Positions 1 through 12,001 are shown, counted from the first letter of the stretch. The stretch: 64,000 bases of DNA from Melanocharis versteri (GCA_013397845.1 VZTG01002916.1:979127-1043126); one strand, 5' to 3'. Notes: generated from the sequence alone by a model not told the origin. Translations and numbers: made by a program.

Positions 1-754
1 ACAGCTCTGATCCAGCATGTGTCCCAGGTTTTCTCTCTTATGCATAATATTTTTATCACTATAGTTTCACTAACTGAAATCTTCACTGTTACTTTCATTA
101 CCTTTCTTCCATTTTTGTGTCTAATTTAGCCTGAGTTCTCCTTTCCCAGCCCTTATTAAGCCATATTGGAAAGACTCTGATCCTTTTTTCATTCAACAGA
201 CCCACTCCTTCCTAAGGATTGCTATTTGTTGGGAGTAAATTATGTGCATTCCCAAATTTGTATTTGGATAAATGTGATGTAAGCAGCAATCATCCCTTCC
301 TTTGGAATTATGAGTGAGGTTTTTTTATTGTGTTTATTGATCTAGAACAAACAATTTTCATTCATAAATTATGTAGCAGGATTTGTCTTATATACTGATA
401 AATAGACTGTCATCCTAAATATCTTTCTTGGTAAAAGGATTTCCATGGCTCCAATGTCAGAGAGAGACAGTTATGAAAAGTTATGAAAAGTTATGAGAAG
501 GTTTTAGCCGACCAAGGTAAGGATTAATTAACCTGGAGCTGTCAAATACATGGTAACAGGTACTTTGGGCTTGCCTTTTATATCCAAAATGTTGTGTAAA
601 TGCTGAATTCCATACAATTAGAAATCAGATTCTAATCTCAACAAAAACTGGCTCTACATGAACTTTGGCTCATGTACCCTAATTTATACCATGGAATGAA
701 CAGAAACCAAATATTCCTATTAATGTGTATAGCAAAAGAATGCAGAGACAATAC
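1..754 (-). other. Intron downstream of the last visible CPED1 exon
   Basis: This AT-rich sequence follows the donor site at 749-754 (GT read on the minus strand). No esterase-type exon is visible. The only local structure is a 10-base unit repeated three times at 471-500. The next CPED1 exon, which should begin the PC-esterase half, must lie to the left of the window. Confidence 0.75.
471..500. repeat. Three tandem copies of a 10-bp unit
   Basis: The unit ttatgaaaag occurs three times in a row, with one substitution in the third copy. It is a small intronic tandem duplication with no visible function. Confidence 0.8.
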
Positions 755-923
755 CTGCACAAACCCACACATCATATAGTCATCAAACAAAGGGAGACTA
801 GGGCGGTCTTCTCGATAAATTGTGATTTTGTAGCTGCTCACAACCTCAGGGCTGGGCTGCGAATCATCCGTTAAGAGAATGGTGACTTTGTTCAATCCAA
901 GGCCAAGGGGGTAGTTAGCAATG
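755..923 (-). CDS. CPED1: CPED1 exon: second half of the cadherin-like domain
   Basis: This 169-nt exon supplies the last base of a split Ser codon and then 56 codons, ending in phase 0 with Gln. It starts after a CAG acceptor (924-926) and ends at a GTAT donor (751-754). The protein begins IANYPLGLGLNKV and continues to SSYKITIYREDRPSLPLF, then DDYMMCGFVQ. The pattern 'PLGLG-N-hydrophobic ... Y-x-I-T-I-Y-R' is the closing beta-strand signature of Pfam cadherin-like domains, and the REDRPSLPLF and CGFVQ stretches match mammalian CPED1 closely. The next exon, outside the window, should lead into the PC-esterase part. It is among the best-conserved exons here, and I see no damage. Confidence 0.93.
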
Positions 924-3748
924 CTGCATGACAAAATAGGAAAGAAGTGCAATAAACACTAAAGAAACAAAGATTTACACTCTTTTATCTATGGCTGCTA
1001 AACTTCACTTGCTCCTAGAGCCTGCTATTTCTAACATTTTCTTTCTCTTACAAAATACATGAGATTTTAAATAAAAACAGTGTAAAATAAGATTTGTAAG
1101 TATTTGTAGTTCTTCCAAGAAGACAAAATACTAAGAGTGAAATTTAGTGAAAACAGTGGCAGTGGCAAATATTCTGACACAAAGTCTGTGAATGAAATCA
1201 TTAGGGACAAAGATTCCTGGCAGGCTCAAATTTGTCATGAAGTCAGCAGGGAGACAAATACAATCAGAAGTGTAACTAGCTGCTGAAATTGTCCACTAGC
1301 CAAATGTGATGGATTCCCAGACAAACTGCTCAGGGTGACAAACCGCTCAGAGTGACAAACCAGAGCAAAGCTGAGCTGTGCTCTTCTTCCTTTAGCAGGG
1401 AAATAACTGCTGAAAGGCACAGAACCTGCACATGCAGGGCTTTTACTTTTCAGTGTAAAGAACATCTTGCTATTCTTTTTCATTCTACAAGAAAAAATAT
1501 CTTTGAGGTTTTCACATATATTCATGTTGACTGCCAAGGCAGTTAACACTAAAACACCAAAATGTTGGGTGGAAAAATTTAATGACAGTTTCTTCTGAAA
1601 TGATAAACCAAGACTGGTCTCTTATTGAAAATACAGGAAACATATTGGGCATTAGATCAGTAACAACTGCACAGACTTTCTGGCTAGTAGCAGACATTCT
1701 AGGTCAAAGCATCTGCTTCACAGTCAGTCAAAAGGCAGCGTGTTGGCTAAACACTTCATGTCATGAAGCAAAGTTAGCTCTGAAATGGTTAAGAATTTTT
1801 CTTCCCAAGTAAATCACTGTCCCTGTTCTCCCTTTTATCCACTCACTAATGGCTAGTATGTAAATAGGCCAGTTCTCTGGTTCTGAGGTACCTGACCCAG
1901 ATAAAGAAACACTCTTTGTTCCTCCCAACACTAAAAACCAGGTCATACCCCAAATACCTATTGCTATTGTCCCTGGTACATGCTGCTGTCTCTGACAGAG
2001 CTGGATGGGAAAGCCAAAACTGTGCCAGGGATCACAGTAGCAATTAAACATCATGGTTTATTGTGGGTCATTGCTCAAACACGATGTTTACTGATGACTC
2101 CGTTCTCTCCTCTATCGTCCAGCTTTATAGTTCTCCAAAAGATCATATAAGCTGGGACACTTGTGGATGACAAGATGACCCACTTAGTGGATGAGAGAAA
2201 GGCTGTGATTGTTGCCTACCTAGACTTTAGTGAAGCCTTTAGCACTGTTTCCTACAGCATTCTTCTGGAGAAAACTGGCTGCTCACACCTTACATTCACA
2301 TACATTTTTCTGGGTAAAAAAACTGGCTGGACGGCCAAATCGATGATCTGGACATGGAGATTGAGGGCACCCCCAGTGAGTTTGCAGATAACACTAAGTT
2401 GGGTGGGAGTGTTGATCTGACAGAGGGGAGGAAGGCTCTGCAGAGGGATCTGGACAGGCTGGATCCATGGGCTGAGGCCAAGTGTATAGGTTCAACAAGG
2501 CCAAGTGTCCCGCACTTGGGTCACAACAACCCCATGCAGAGCTACAGCCTGTGGGCAAAGTGGCTGCAAAGATGACTGGTAGAAAAGGACCTAAGCGTGC
2601 TGGTCAAGAGCTGCTGAACATGACACAGTGTGTGCCCAGGTGGCCAAGAAGGCCAATGGCATTCTGTCCTGTATGAAGAATAATGTGGCCAGCAGGACCA
2701 GGGCAACGATTGCCCCCAAGTACTTGGCACCGGTGGGGCTGCACCTCAAATCCTGTGCTCAGTTTTGGGCCCCTCACTACAAGAAAGACATTGAGTGGCT
2801 GAAGCATATCCAGAGAAGGAAGGAAACTAGGTGAAGGTACTGGAGCACGAGTCTGATGAGGAGTGGCTGAGGGAGCCAAGGGTATTTATTCTGGAGAAAA
2901 GGAGGCTGAGGATAGACCATGTCACTCTCAACAACTGCTGGACAGGCGGTTGTAGAAGGTGGGGGTCAGTCTCTTCTCCCAAGTGAGAGGATAAATGGAA
3001 ATGGCTTTAAGTTGCACCAGGGGAGGTTTAGGTTCGATATTAGGAAGAATTTCTTCACTGAAAGGGTTGTCAAGCATTGAAACAGGCTGCCCAGGGAAGT
3101 GGCTGTGTCAGCATCCAGGGAGCAATTTAAAAGCCACGTCGATGTGGCACTGAGGGACGTGGTTTAGTGGTGGACTTGGCAATGCTGGGTTAACAGTTGG
3201 GCTTGATGATCTTAAGGGTCTTTTCCAATGTGACTTCTGTGGTTCTATGACAATCCCTTATAATGCAACTATGACAAAAAATGGATCACTCTGAGTTAGT
3301 GAACTTGAACTTATTTCTTCTTTTGAAGCCAGCTGCCCTATTCTGACCCATGTAAGCAGACCAAGCCCAGCAGGGCAGCAGATTAGGGCACTGTGCAAAA
3401 TTAACACCTGGATACAAAAGCTTGAATTCTCTGTCATCTACTGTGTGCAGTGTAGTGATGGCCTGTTCCCACCCAGCTCTGATGCTGTCAGCAACTGCAG
3501 AAGCTGGGTGAGATATTGCAGCTGTACACTCCATTAAGCAAGGGTTAATTATGGCTTGAGAACAACATATGACCATTGCCTTCAGGACACTGGAAATAAA
3601 TACAAGTTTCTCAGTGTTGAACTCCCTCTGACTTTCCTGTGGCTAATCTATTTGTGTTCTGGGTTTTTGGAAACAAAAAAAAAAGTTCTGGAACATTATG
3701 ACATATTTCCAAAATTAAGTTTTTGCACTCATATTTTGTTGCTCATAC
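924..3748 (-). other. CPED1 intron with a CR1 LINE
   Basis: This intron lies between the two cadherin-domain exons, with GT at its minus-strand start and AG at its end. It holds a plus-strand CR1 copy at 2155-3252. The rest is unique AT-rich sequence in which I see no further feature. Confidence 0.8.
2155..3252 (+). mobile_element. CR1 LINE, 5'-truncated and internally deleted
   Basis: This is a non-LTR retrotransposon copy running 5' to 3' on the plus strand, antisense to CPED1. The start encodes a reverse-transcriptase block reading AYLDFSEAFSTVSYSILLEK, typical of CR1 ORF2. Around 2330-2345 the text jumps from 'NWLDG'-type to 'DLDMEI'-type sequence, so the segment between them (roughly 180 bp in intact CR1) is missing. 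The catalytic box reads FADN at 2381-2392 where active copies have FADD. Several frameshifts follow. The end carries the CR1 3' untranslated region, closing with a 'ggtcttttccaa ... ttctatga' tail. It is dead, and the divergence suggests an old copy. Confidence 0.93.
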
Positions 3749-3935
3749 CTTGGCCCTTTCTTGTCGTCGAGGTGTACGTGGCACTGACAGTTAGAGGGTT
3801 CTGCTCCTATCTTCACTGTCACCATGTCGAATGGAACTTCTGCATAGTATTCTCTGATCTTTGGGTTAAACTGAGGGTTCAAATCCAGCTGTGGACTGGT
3901 GAAGATCTGTCTGATATGAGATAGGGTATCTTTAT
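3749..3935 (-). CDS. CPED1: CPED1 exon: first half of the cadherin-like domain
   Basis: This 187-nt exon has an AACAG acceptor at its right edge and a GTATGAG donor at its left. It begins with two bases completing an Asp codon and ends with AG, which joins C of the next exon to form Ser. It encodes KDTLSHIRQIFTSPQ, then LDLNPQFNPKIREYY and AEVPFDMVTVKIGAEP, ending CQCHVHLDDKKGP. The arrangement 'L-N-P-x-F ... Y-x-x-x-V-P-x-x-x-x-x-V-x-V' is the usual opening of a cadherin-like beta-sandwich domain, so this exon and the one at 755-923 together make that domain. The NPQFNPKI and YAEVPFD segments are close to mammalian CPED1. Confidence 0.93.
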
Positions 3936-5803
3936 CTGTTCCAAGAAGGCATCAAAGAAAAAAACTGTGAAACGTATGAACATTTTGGAACAACATGCAA
4001 CTTCTGGCAGATTGATACCATGTACAGTGGCAAGATATTTAATGCCTAGTGACTTTGAGACTCATAATCCTGTTGCAAAGTTTTAATGGAGTTTGTAATG
4101 GCACTTGAGAGAAATTTGTAAGCCTTGGAGGGATTTTAAATATTCAGTGTCCAATCACTTTAGTCCTAGTCACAAAACTCAAAACCTGGGTAAGCCTTTG
4201 AAAATGGAAGGATTAAGTCTGGGACATCTGTCTCTAGTTAGTTAACTGAAACTTAAAGAAGAGGTAGGCCAAAATTCATAACCTACTTAGGTACCAGGCT
4301 GTGTACAGGGCTTATGTACAAGTGTAATTTCCAATAAAAATCAAAATAAGTTAGACATACTCTTACTGCTCATAAGAACAAGTCACATGGAGATATCAAG
4401 ATCCATGGGGTCATTTGCAGTACAGCTGGAAGAATGTTTTATTAAAATTCCTTTATAAAAAAATTCCAGCTCCTTTCCTGTGTATGAAATCTCCACAATC
4501 AAATCCTATTTGCTCAAATGTGTCCTTTATTTCATAGTGTTTGCCAAATTATTCATGAGAATAATTATTTGTTGGCAACCTACTTATGACAAATATTTTA
4601 ATCCAGCCTATTGGATTCAGATTTACAGTATAACACATTCAAAACTGCTTTACACATATATTCACTAGTACATGCTTTAAACTGGGTACTTCAGAAAATA
4701 TTCCAGATAGGAAACTCTTTCACTATAATATCTGAAAAATCTTGTGGCTTAAAAGGGTCAAAAATGATGCAAATATTTTTATTTCTACCTTGAAATACGT
4801 GCCCTGAGAAACAAGACAGGGCAATTTGAGAACTCTCTTGCATGGATTAAAATTTAAGGGAAGACATTCCAATGGAAGAACAGAATTTGGGCTAGCTTTG
4901 TAGAGGAATAGTCTTACACATTGACACACAGAAGGTATTTAAAACAACCCCTACAGATGAGTATAAACATTTCTCCATATCCTGTATGCCTTACTTAGAA
5001 ATGTTGTCTCACTACTAGCTTAAAAGTGAGGAGGAATTTCAAAATAACATTAACTGAGGTATTTTTAAAGTAAAGTATCATGCAATTAGAATGGTGATGT
5101 CAGTCAGCCAGCCCAGGAGTTTTTCTGGCCTCTATCTGATACAAGAATAGTTCCTGGAGGAGCATCAGATCAGCAACAGAGAGGACATGAGGCTCAATGT
5201 GTAGCAAAACATTTCCACCATAGAGGAATGGCTTCACGTTCACAAATGTGCCCCTCAGATAATTTGGGAATGAGGGAGGCAGCAGAAAGCATTGCTACCA
5301 CCAAAGAAAAATATATTTTACATCTTTACAGGTCTTTAAAAATACTTTAAATATTCCTAAAAGCAGATATTTTAGAGAAACTCCTCATCTCTTAAGCAGC
5401 TCCTTAATACTCCATTATCAAGCTGAAGACAAAGCTTTAAACAAAGCTGATTAAACCCCAGACAAGTTTAAAGGTTTTTCCACAAGAACAAATGTATCCT
5501 GAGGTTATTGGAAAGAGGGGGGAAAAAGTCTGTTGAAGCGTAACGAGGGATCAATGAGTGCTGGGATACTCACATTAATATGCACATACAGCAATGTTTA
5601 ATTTTGGTTTTGAGGCTTATTTAACAAAATACCCCATTTATTGAGTGTTTTATAAACATTCTTGCTACTTAAAAATCCTTTCTTTTCTTAGTAAAAGCCT
5701 GCAGATACTCTATTCGCTTAGAGGTTATGTAGAGAAATCCAAGAAATTTTTTCAAGAAATCTCTCTTCATTCCCCTCTGTGGTCTAGAAAGACCTTTACT
5801 TAC
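3936..5803 (-). other. CPED1 intron
   Basis: This 1.9 kb AT-rich intron is flanked by a GTAAGT donor (5798-5803) and a CAG acceptor (3936-3938). I see no repeat or other feature in it. Confidence 0.75.
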
Positions 5804-5848
5804 CATAACTGCATCGTCTTTCTCCAGTCTTACTGGAATAATGCAATG
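5804..5848 (-). CDS. CPED1: CPED1 small 45-nt linker exon
   Basis: This 45-base exon has a 'tctttcag' acceptor and a perfect GTAAGT donor. It completes an Ala codon, encodes LHYSSKTGERRCSY, and leaves one G that joins AT in the next exon to give Asp. The upstream and downstream phases fit only this reading. It belongs to the poorly conserved linker just before the cadherin-like domain. The position of one Cys matches a Cys in the human linker, but the sequence otherwise differs. It was found by phase matching and splice signals, so confidence is slightly lower than for the long exons. Confidence 0.85.
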
Positions 5849-6179
5849 CTGAAAGATAAACAGAAACAGAAGCTAATAATTTTCTGTTCTCAGCCTGATT
5901 ACAGTCCTATTGGAGAAGGAACCATCTTTTACTTCTAAGATACACATTGTACTTTTATTCTTTACAGTGTGAGATCTTTACTTCAGGCTTGCAAATGCTG
6001 CTCATGGGCTCCGTGTAGCAACTTACATAAGGTAAGAAAGAAATTGCTCTTTTCTGCATAGTAAGCTAAGACTTTCCAGCTAGAATGCAAGACAACATAA
6101 TCTAAATCCACATGTTATCAGAAATAATACAAATAGGAAAAACATACTATATATAAAAGATCTCACTCTGAACCCTTAC
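5849..6179 (-). other. Short CPED1 intron
   Basis: This 331-bp intron has a GTAAGG donor and a pyrimidine-rich CAG acceptor. It contains nothing else visible. Confidence 0.75.
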
Positions 6180-6247
6180 CTTCATGACTCTTCCGGAAGT
6201 CAGAAGGAACATTCTGCTTAGGACTCATATTTTCTTGAGAAGGTTGC
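6180..6247 (-). CDS. CPED1: CPED1 small 68-nt linker exon
   Basis: This 68-base exon starts after 'attgacag'. Its first G completes a Trp codon carried over from the exon at 11623-11792. It encodes QPSQENMSPKQNV and then PSDFRKSHE, leaving one G for the next Ala codon, and it ends at a GTAAGG donor. The peptide is rich in Ser, Pro, Gln and Lys and probably unstructured. It takes the place of the variable linker that follows the conserved 'EW' in mammalian CPED1. The conserved Trp at the junction supports the joining. Confidence 0.87.
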
Positions 6248-6742
6248 CTGTCAATTCAATAACAGACATATTTCTACATGAATGGAAGGAACAGAAACAA
6301 TGAAATATTTTGCACAAATTTCTATATGGTACCCCAGGGCACATGGTATTTTAGTATTCTCCATAGAATGAACCTTCTGGGTTCATATTCCCAGCATTAG
6401 AGATATTACCTGAGTGAACGTAACAGAAAACACACATTCCATAATACATAGCAGCACATCACATCAATAGAAAAAAAAGAAATAAATTCCAAAACATCGT
6501 TGCATTGCTGGAAAAATGAAGAGTGGATCTAGCCAAGAAGAAAATAACCCAAACCATATCTCTTAACTGCTTCTATGATAGGTTTTTTTGCATATACTTG
6601 AGATTAAAGTTAGACTTTGTTCAAAAAGAATTAAATAAAAATGAAGGCATGACTCCAGGGGATTATCTGTACTGACACTAGCATGAATTCCTAAAATGGA
6701 ACTTCTATGTGTTTTGCTTTGTTTGCAAATTCAAAACAAATC

Positions 6743-6745
<3 letters not shown>

Positions 6746-6774
<29 letters not shown>

Positions 6775-6792
6775 GTATATACATACATATGT
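6746..6792. repeat. (TG)n(AT)n compound microsatellite
   Basis: About seven TG units run directly into about seven AT units, followed by imperfect 'gtatatacatac' repeats. It is a compound dinucleotide microsatellite, likely length-variable. Confidence 0.93.
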
Positions 6793-7785
6793 AAAATCTC
6801 TGTGAAAAAAAGACAAGTCAATTGCAACAATTAATCAAACGTCAGCGGTGCCCATATTGTGAACTCTGCAGACTTTTTCTTTCAAGTAGAATTTTGGTAG
6901 CATGGTAGAAGAAAGGGAGTAGGCTTCTCTTCAATCCAACCCTCTGGCTGCTAAGACCTTTTTGGAGGTCCATTAGCATTTCTTGAAGCTTTCACTGGTT
7001 TTCCTCCTAGTGTTTCCTTTAGAAGGTCTCATAACACAGCTTCTTCCTGGATACTGCAGTTTGGATTTTGAAGAACACAAAGTCACTGTCTGTGCCAAGG
7101 AAGAGAGGTGGCAATATTGTCCTGTGCCATCATCAATCACCGATGTTTCAACAGGAGCTTTTGAAAGCAGCATTGAGGTCAATCATGGAAAAAGGTAAAC
7201 TGCCCAGTGATAAAAAACTGTCTAGTGATAAAACAGACTACTGCATTAACTCAGTGAGATAAGGAAAGAAGCAGCTGGCAGATCTGTGTGTCTTCGTGCG
7301 CAGGAAAATTTGGTTCTGAGCTTGCAGTATCTAGACGCCACCCTAATTTCACGCAAATTCATGACCTACTTCAAAGGAGGCACTTAACAAACTCCTGGAG
7401 AGCTAGCTTTCCGAGTTGTAAGTCATTTTGCACCCCTCTTTCTGCTTGTCAGGGAAGTAACAGCTAACATCTGTCAAAAACATTTTTTCTCTCCGCTGTT
7501 CCTTTTTGCTCGCCTCGTCCCAAACCCTGTTTTAAGGTGAAAGTAACATGTCTTAGCTCTATAAAATGACAGATTTTGGTTTAGTCAGAGAATATCCCAG
7601 GAGTGTGGCAGCCACCACAACTGCAAGGTCTCTGCTCACAACACGACCTGTATGAATCTCAAACCTGTAGAGACTGCAATTAACATCCAACACCACTAAG
7701 AGACATATAATAACTATATCTGATTACAACGGGGTAGCAAAATGTAATATTTAGAAATCATACTAGAGAAAGATACTCAGATTAC

Positions 7786-8138
7786 AACATGGCCAGCAGG
7801 ACTGGGGCAGTGATTGTCCCCCTGCACTCAGCGCTTGTGAGGCCACACCTTGAATCTTGTGTTCAGTTTTGGCTTCTCACTACATGAAAGACATTGAGGT
7901 ACTGGAGCATGTCCAGAGAAGGGTAATGAGGCTGGGAAAGGGGCTGGAGCACAAGCCTTATGAGGAGTGGCTCAGCGAGGTGAGGGTGTTTAGTCTGGAG
8001 AAAAGGAGACTCAGGGGAGACCTTATCGCTCTCTACAACTCTCTGAAACAAGGCTGTGGCCAGGTGGAGTTGCTCTTCCACGCAGTAAGTGATAGGATGA
8101 GAGGAACCTTTCCAATATAAATGACTCTATGGTTCAAT
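7786..8138 (+). mobile_element. CR1 LINE fragment (3' end of ORF2)
   Basis: The plus strand reads the C-terminal part of CR1 ORF2: a block around 'YMKDIEVLEHVQRRV', then 'GLEHKPYEEWLSEV' and 'FSLEKRRLRGDLIALYNSL'. After 'DRMRG' the remaining ORF and most of the 3' untranslated region are missing, and the copy jumps to a short tail ending near 'actctatggttc'. It is 5'-truncated and internally deleted. It lies antisense to CPED1 within an intron. Confidence 0.92.
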
Positions 8139-10931
8139 GATTTATCTCTGCTGCAGCCTGAGCTTTTTAATCATCAGCACCATGAAGCTTTCCTTTGTCC
8201 AAGCTCCTTGCAATCAGCAGACTGAGGGAAGATGCAGTTATGAAGCTCCTAGTACAGAGGACTCTGCAGGGTCCTTTCCTTTACATGCTGTTACTCAAGA
8301 AAGGACCTTCATCTGCTTGAGTGGCCCCCTATTTACTCAAAGTATCTTGGAGGTGTCAAGTACAGATGTGCTCTTTGCCTACACACTTTGCAGTTAGCTC
8401 TAATGAAGCTAATGACTGTATGTCAGTACCCTTGGGGAGTGCATGCTTGTGAATGTACCTTTCAGAAGATTCCCAATGTGTACATTACAAACTATTGACT
8501 GCGAACCTGTCCTTTAGGAATCTCTCTGATTCAGCAAACAAGAAAGGCAAAGGACTGACAGCAGCAATAGTAATATAGCTTGGATGGTCTATGCATACAG
8601 ACACAAGCAATGAAGGACATGTAGAAATAGAATATTTCATAAGATTAAAATATAAAAACGAAAAAACTAGTCACTTTCGTTGTCTCTGATGGATATGTTA
8701 GTTGTAAATGGTGCAACTTTTAACAGGTCATAAACTCAAGATTGAGACCGTATTTCAATATTTGGTAGAGTTATGAATTTTCTTTCTTTAGATGATGTTA
8801 TGTAGGTCTCTCTTCAAAATAAGCTCTCTGTTTTGTAGAGTGTTTGGCTTCAGTCTAAAAGTTTCCATGAGGGCATTTGGCTCCTTAAATGAAATACCTT
8901 GTGCTGATCTTCGGAAGTGAAATAAAAAGATCCAGGAGTGGGATTAATTTCCCGGCACTTAATCCCAGATGTCTCTCTCCTTTTCTCCTTCCTTCTGTCT
9001 CTCACTCTTCCCATTCTAGGTTAGTGATCTTATCCTTGTCTTCCCTGTCTTTGCCTTTTTCTGTCCCATAGTCCAAAACATGCTAATTTCTCAGACTTCC
9101 CAGGTAATTGACGCGTTTAAGTTAAATTCCAAAAAAGTATTTTCAGCCCAAATTCAGTCTGAGGGCTGATGCTTCCAGTTTGAACTAAAAAAGGGCTTGT
9201 ATATGAGAAGTTAGAACCACTTTTTCAAATACATCAGTTGATTTCAAAAACATTTGCAGCTCTTTGACCTGCTTAGGCTTTTGTCTTCTGCAGATACAGA
9301 AGACTTAGCTTTACTCACTAATCTGATTCTTCCATGCTACCTGACCTAGCCAAATATACTTTCCATGGCACATCATAGCCCCTATTTTAAAAGACAGCAG
9401 TTATGTATGTCCTAGTCATACCATGAGTATAAACGGCATAGAGTTGAAAAAAGTCCATAAAAAATGTTGCAACATTTTTTCAGAGTACATGTTAGGTGTA
9501 ATATCTTATACCAATACATCTGAGGTGGTCATTTTCACCTAGGCTGTAATTATTTCATTTTATTTTGAGATGAGTTTCTAGAGTTCTTCTCCTGTGGAAG
9601 GAATACAGAGAGCTCACTAATACAATATAAGGTTTCAACGCTAGTCATGTAGATGAAATGAGTTAAAATATGTAGACTAGGAAACATCTTTATATCCTGC
9701 CTTCATCCTATGGAGTCATGATCAGTGAACAAAATAACTGTACAAGACCTCAGTCAGAAGTCACTCTTTTTCCCATATATTTCTTGTCAGCTTGGACAGC
9801 CAGTTACGGAATCACTAGATTTGATAAACAGAAATACCAGTTTTCCACAGTCAGAGAAATAAGAACTGTTAAATAAATCGACCAAACAACCTGACCTTAA
9901 CTGAAGAAATTCAGGAAAATTGTTCCGATATACAAAATCATCAAAGCTGGGAAAAATAAAAGATTAATCAAAGCTCAAAGAGAATGCATACCTGAGTTAT
10001 TTGGGGAGTAAGTACAACAAAGCTCTTTCTTCCTTGCAATTAAGTATAATTACATGCATATCTGACACATGCATCACCATCACATGCATGTAGCTAAAGG
10101 AGTGGAAGATTCTGATTTAGCAATGTCGAAGGACATGGTTTTTTTTATACAGTGAATGAAGGGAATGGTGTTATAAGCTTAGCTACTGCAGAAAAATACA
10201 GAGCAGAGAAGCAGATTGGCCTATGCCCTAGAGAAAGGTCATGGTGCTTCTACATATTTATACACATACAATAATGTTGAGCTTCAAGGAAAAAAAGAGG
10301 CCAAGGGGCCTGCTTGAAGTGAGTGAGTGGCACAGCTTAGATTAGAACAGAAAGCTGCTAAAGGCTGGTATGCTTTGATATGCAAACCTAAATATTTCTG
10401 CAAAAGGGTAAGGGCTTACATATGAATGCAAGCAGCTGCATCTTTGAGTTACTTCTCAGGGAGTGATCGGACTGATCGGCAGTAACAACAATAGCTTAGC
10501 GCTTTCATGAAACTGTGTATTTTTAAAACACTAATAAACAGTTACCTAGTACAGTGATAAAGTATAAGCTCCCCTTTACAGTAAGGCAAACAAAGATACA
10601 GATAATTATTGATTTGCTGAAAGCCACGCCCAATTCAATGAGGAACAAAATTAAAACTTAAGAAATCTTACAGATGCCTTATATACTCACTACAGCATTA
10701 TCCTAGCAAAATATACAAAATAATATAATTTACAGATTCATCTTGAGACTCAGTGGAATGGAGCATACACATCATCTAATGTGTCTCTGTTCCCAAGTCC
10801 TTGTTTGTAAAATCATAAATGTCAGTAGTCATTATGGCATACATGTATATGAAATATCATTAGCTAAGAGTTAATGAAAACAGAAAATACATTTTGACAG
10901 ATTTTATACTAAACATACAGTATACTACAAG

Positions 10932-11036
10932 TTTTCTCCTTCCTTCCTTCCTCCCTTCCTTCCTCCCTTCCTCCCTTCCTCTCTTCCTCTCTTCTCTTCC
11001 TCTCTCATTCTGTCCTTCCTTTCCACTTTCTCTCCT
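10932..11036. repeat. Polypyrimidine (CTTC/CCCTTC)n tract
   Basis: About 100 bases of almost pure C/T on the plus strand consist of cttc, ccttc and ctcttc units. Read on either strand it yields artificial open frames of repeated Phe/Leu/Pro or Arg/Glu/Gly. It is a length-variable simple repeat. Confidence 0.92.
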
Positions 11037-11622
11037 TATAAAAGTTAAAACTTCTTGCCAAAAGTTATGTGGACCTAACCTTGTCATTACAGCATTTTTT
11101 CCATCTTTTCACAAAGAGTTAAAATGAAGTTCTCAGAGCATCATGCTCTCTGACCTGTCTTTTGTTGGATAGAAAATTTGGAGCCAATCCAAATTATTAA
11201 ATATTTTGGAAAAATCGTCACCTGAAATTTTGTATTTTCTTTACAGTTTTGCTTTTAATTGGTGCATAAATTAAGACAGTCTTAACCCTGGGAAACACTC
11301 CTAATTTAGAGTTTACAGTTGTTTAGAAAAAGAACCTACCTAATTATCTTTCTTAAAAAAAATTTACAGTAGTTCCAATTAATTTTCAATCCAGAGTCCT
11401 CCATATTAGATAGAGAAGCAAAACCTGTTCTATTTACAAACCTAGCTACAGTTCTAATAGCAGAATGGCTGACGGGGCTCCATATGGGATGATAGATCTT
11501 CATCTCAAGGGTTGCAAGTCCATCTACATCTACTGAAGGATTAAGTTTTATGATGCTCACTGGAGATATTCCAATTACATAATTTGAGAAGCTACCCTCA
11601 ATATATATAATAGTTATCTTAC

Positions 11623-11792
11623 CACTCTGAAAGATTTGCATATGCCTCTTTATTCATGAACTGGAATTGTTGAAGGAAACTGGAAAGCAACCAATGCACA
11701 GTCAGGACTGAACTAAGCCGCCTCATTGGGTCTGCCATTCGATAAAGGTCACGCAGCAACGTCTGGATCTTGGGTGCAGAAGAAGGGAAAAG
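11623..11792 (-). CDS. CPED1: CPED1 exon, conserved middle region
   Basis: This 170-nt exon lies between a 'ctcttctcag' acceptor and a GTAAGATA donor. It encodes 56 codons and leaves TG for a Trp codon. The protein starts LFPSSAPKIQTLLRDLYRMA, has VLTVHWLLSSFLQQFQFMNK in the middle and ends with NLSEW. The QFQFMNK and 'SVLT..W.LL' parts agree with mammalian CPED1. The segment looks alpha-helical with alternating hydrophobic residues; I know of no defined catalytic domain here. Confidence 0.93.
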
Positions 11793-12001
11793 CTGAGAAG
11801 AGAGACACTGATTAGAGACAACACAGTATATTTGTAGAGTGCAAAGATGTGAGAAATTATCAGAAGACAGCAGATACAGCATAGGGCTGGTTATATATTG
11901 ATGCTCTTTTCCACTTGTTTACAAAATGACTGTCATGCCCAGCCTTGCAAATCAGGATTAGCAGTATTGACATGGAAGGTGATCTCCTTTGCCTCTGAAC
12001 A

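Larger units (their letters stand above)
6248..11622 (-). other. CPED1 intron with CR1 fragment and microsatellites
   Basis: This 5.4 kb intron is bounded by GTAAGA (11617-11622) and CAG (6248-6250). It contains a GT/AT microsatellite (6746-6792), a CR1 fragment (7786-8138) and a long pyrimidine tract (10932-11036). Open frames of about 70 codons on both strands near 6973-7198 have no recognisable product. Confidence 0.78.

Noticed and set aside
3556..3924. 122-codon plus-strand open frame
   Set aside because: It is largely the antisense shadow of the CPED1 exon at 3749-3935.
6973..7198. Open frames of about 70 codons on both strands
   Set aside because: No similarity to a known family or to CPED1, and no fitting splice phase. 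The flanking exons already join in frame.
10860..11127. Open frames with long Phe/Leu/Pro or Arg/Glu/Gly runs
   Set aside because: They are translations of the polypyrimidine simple repeat.
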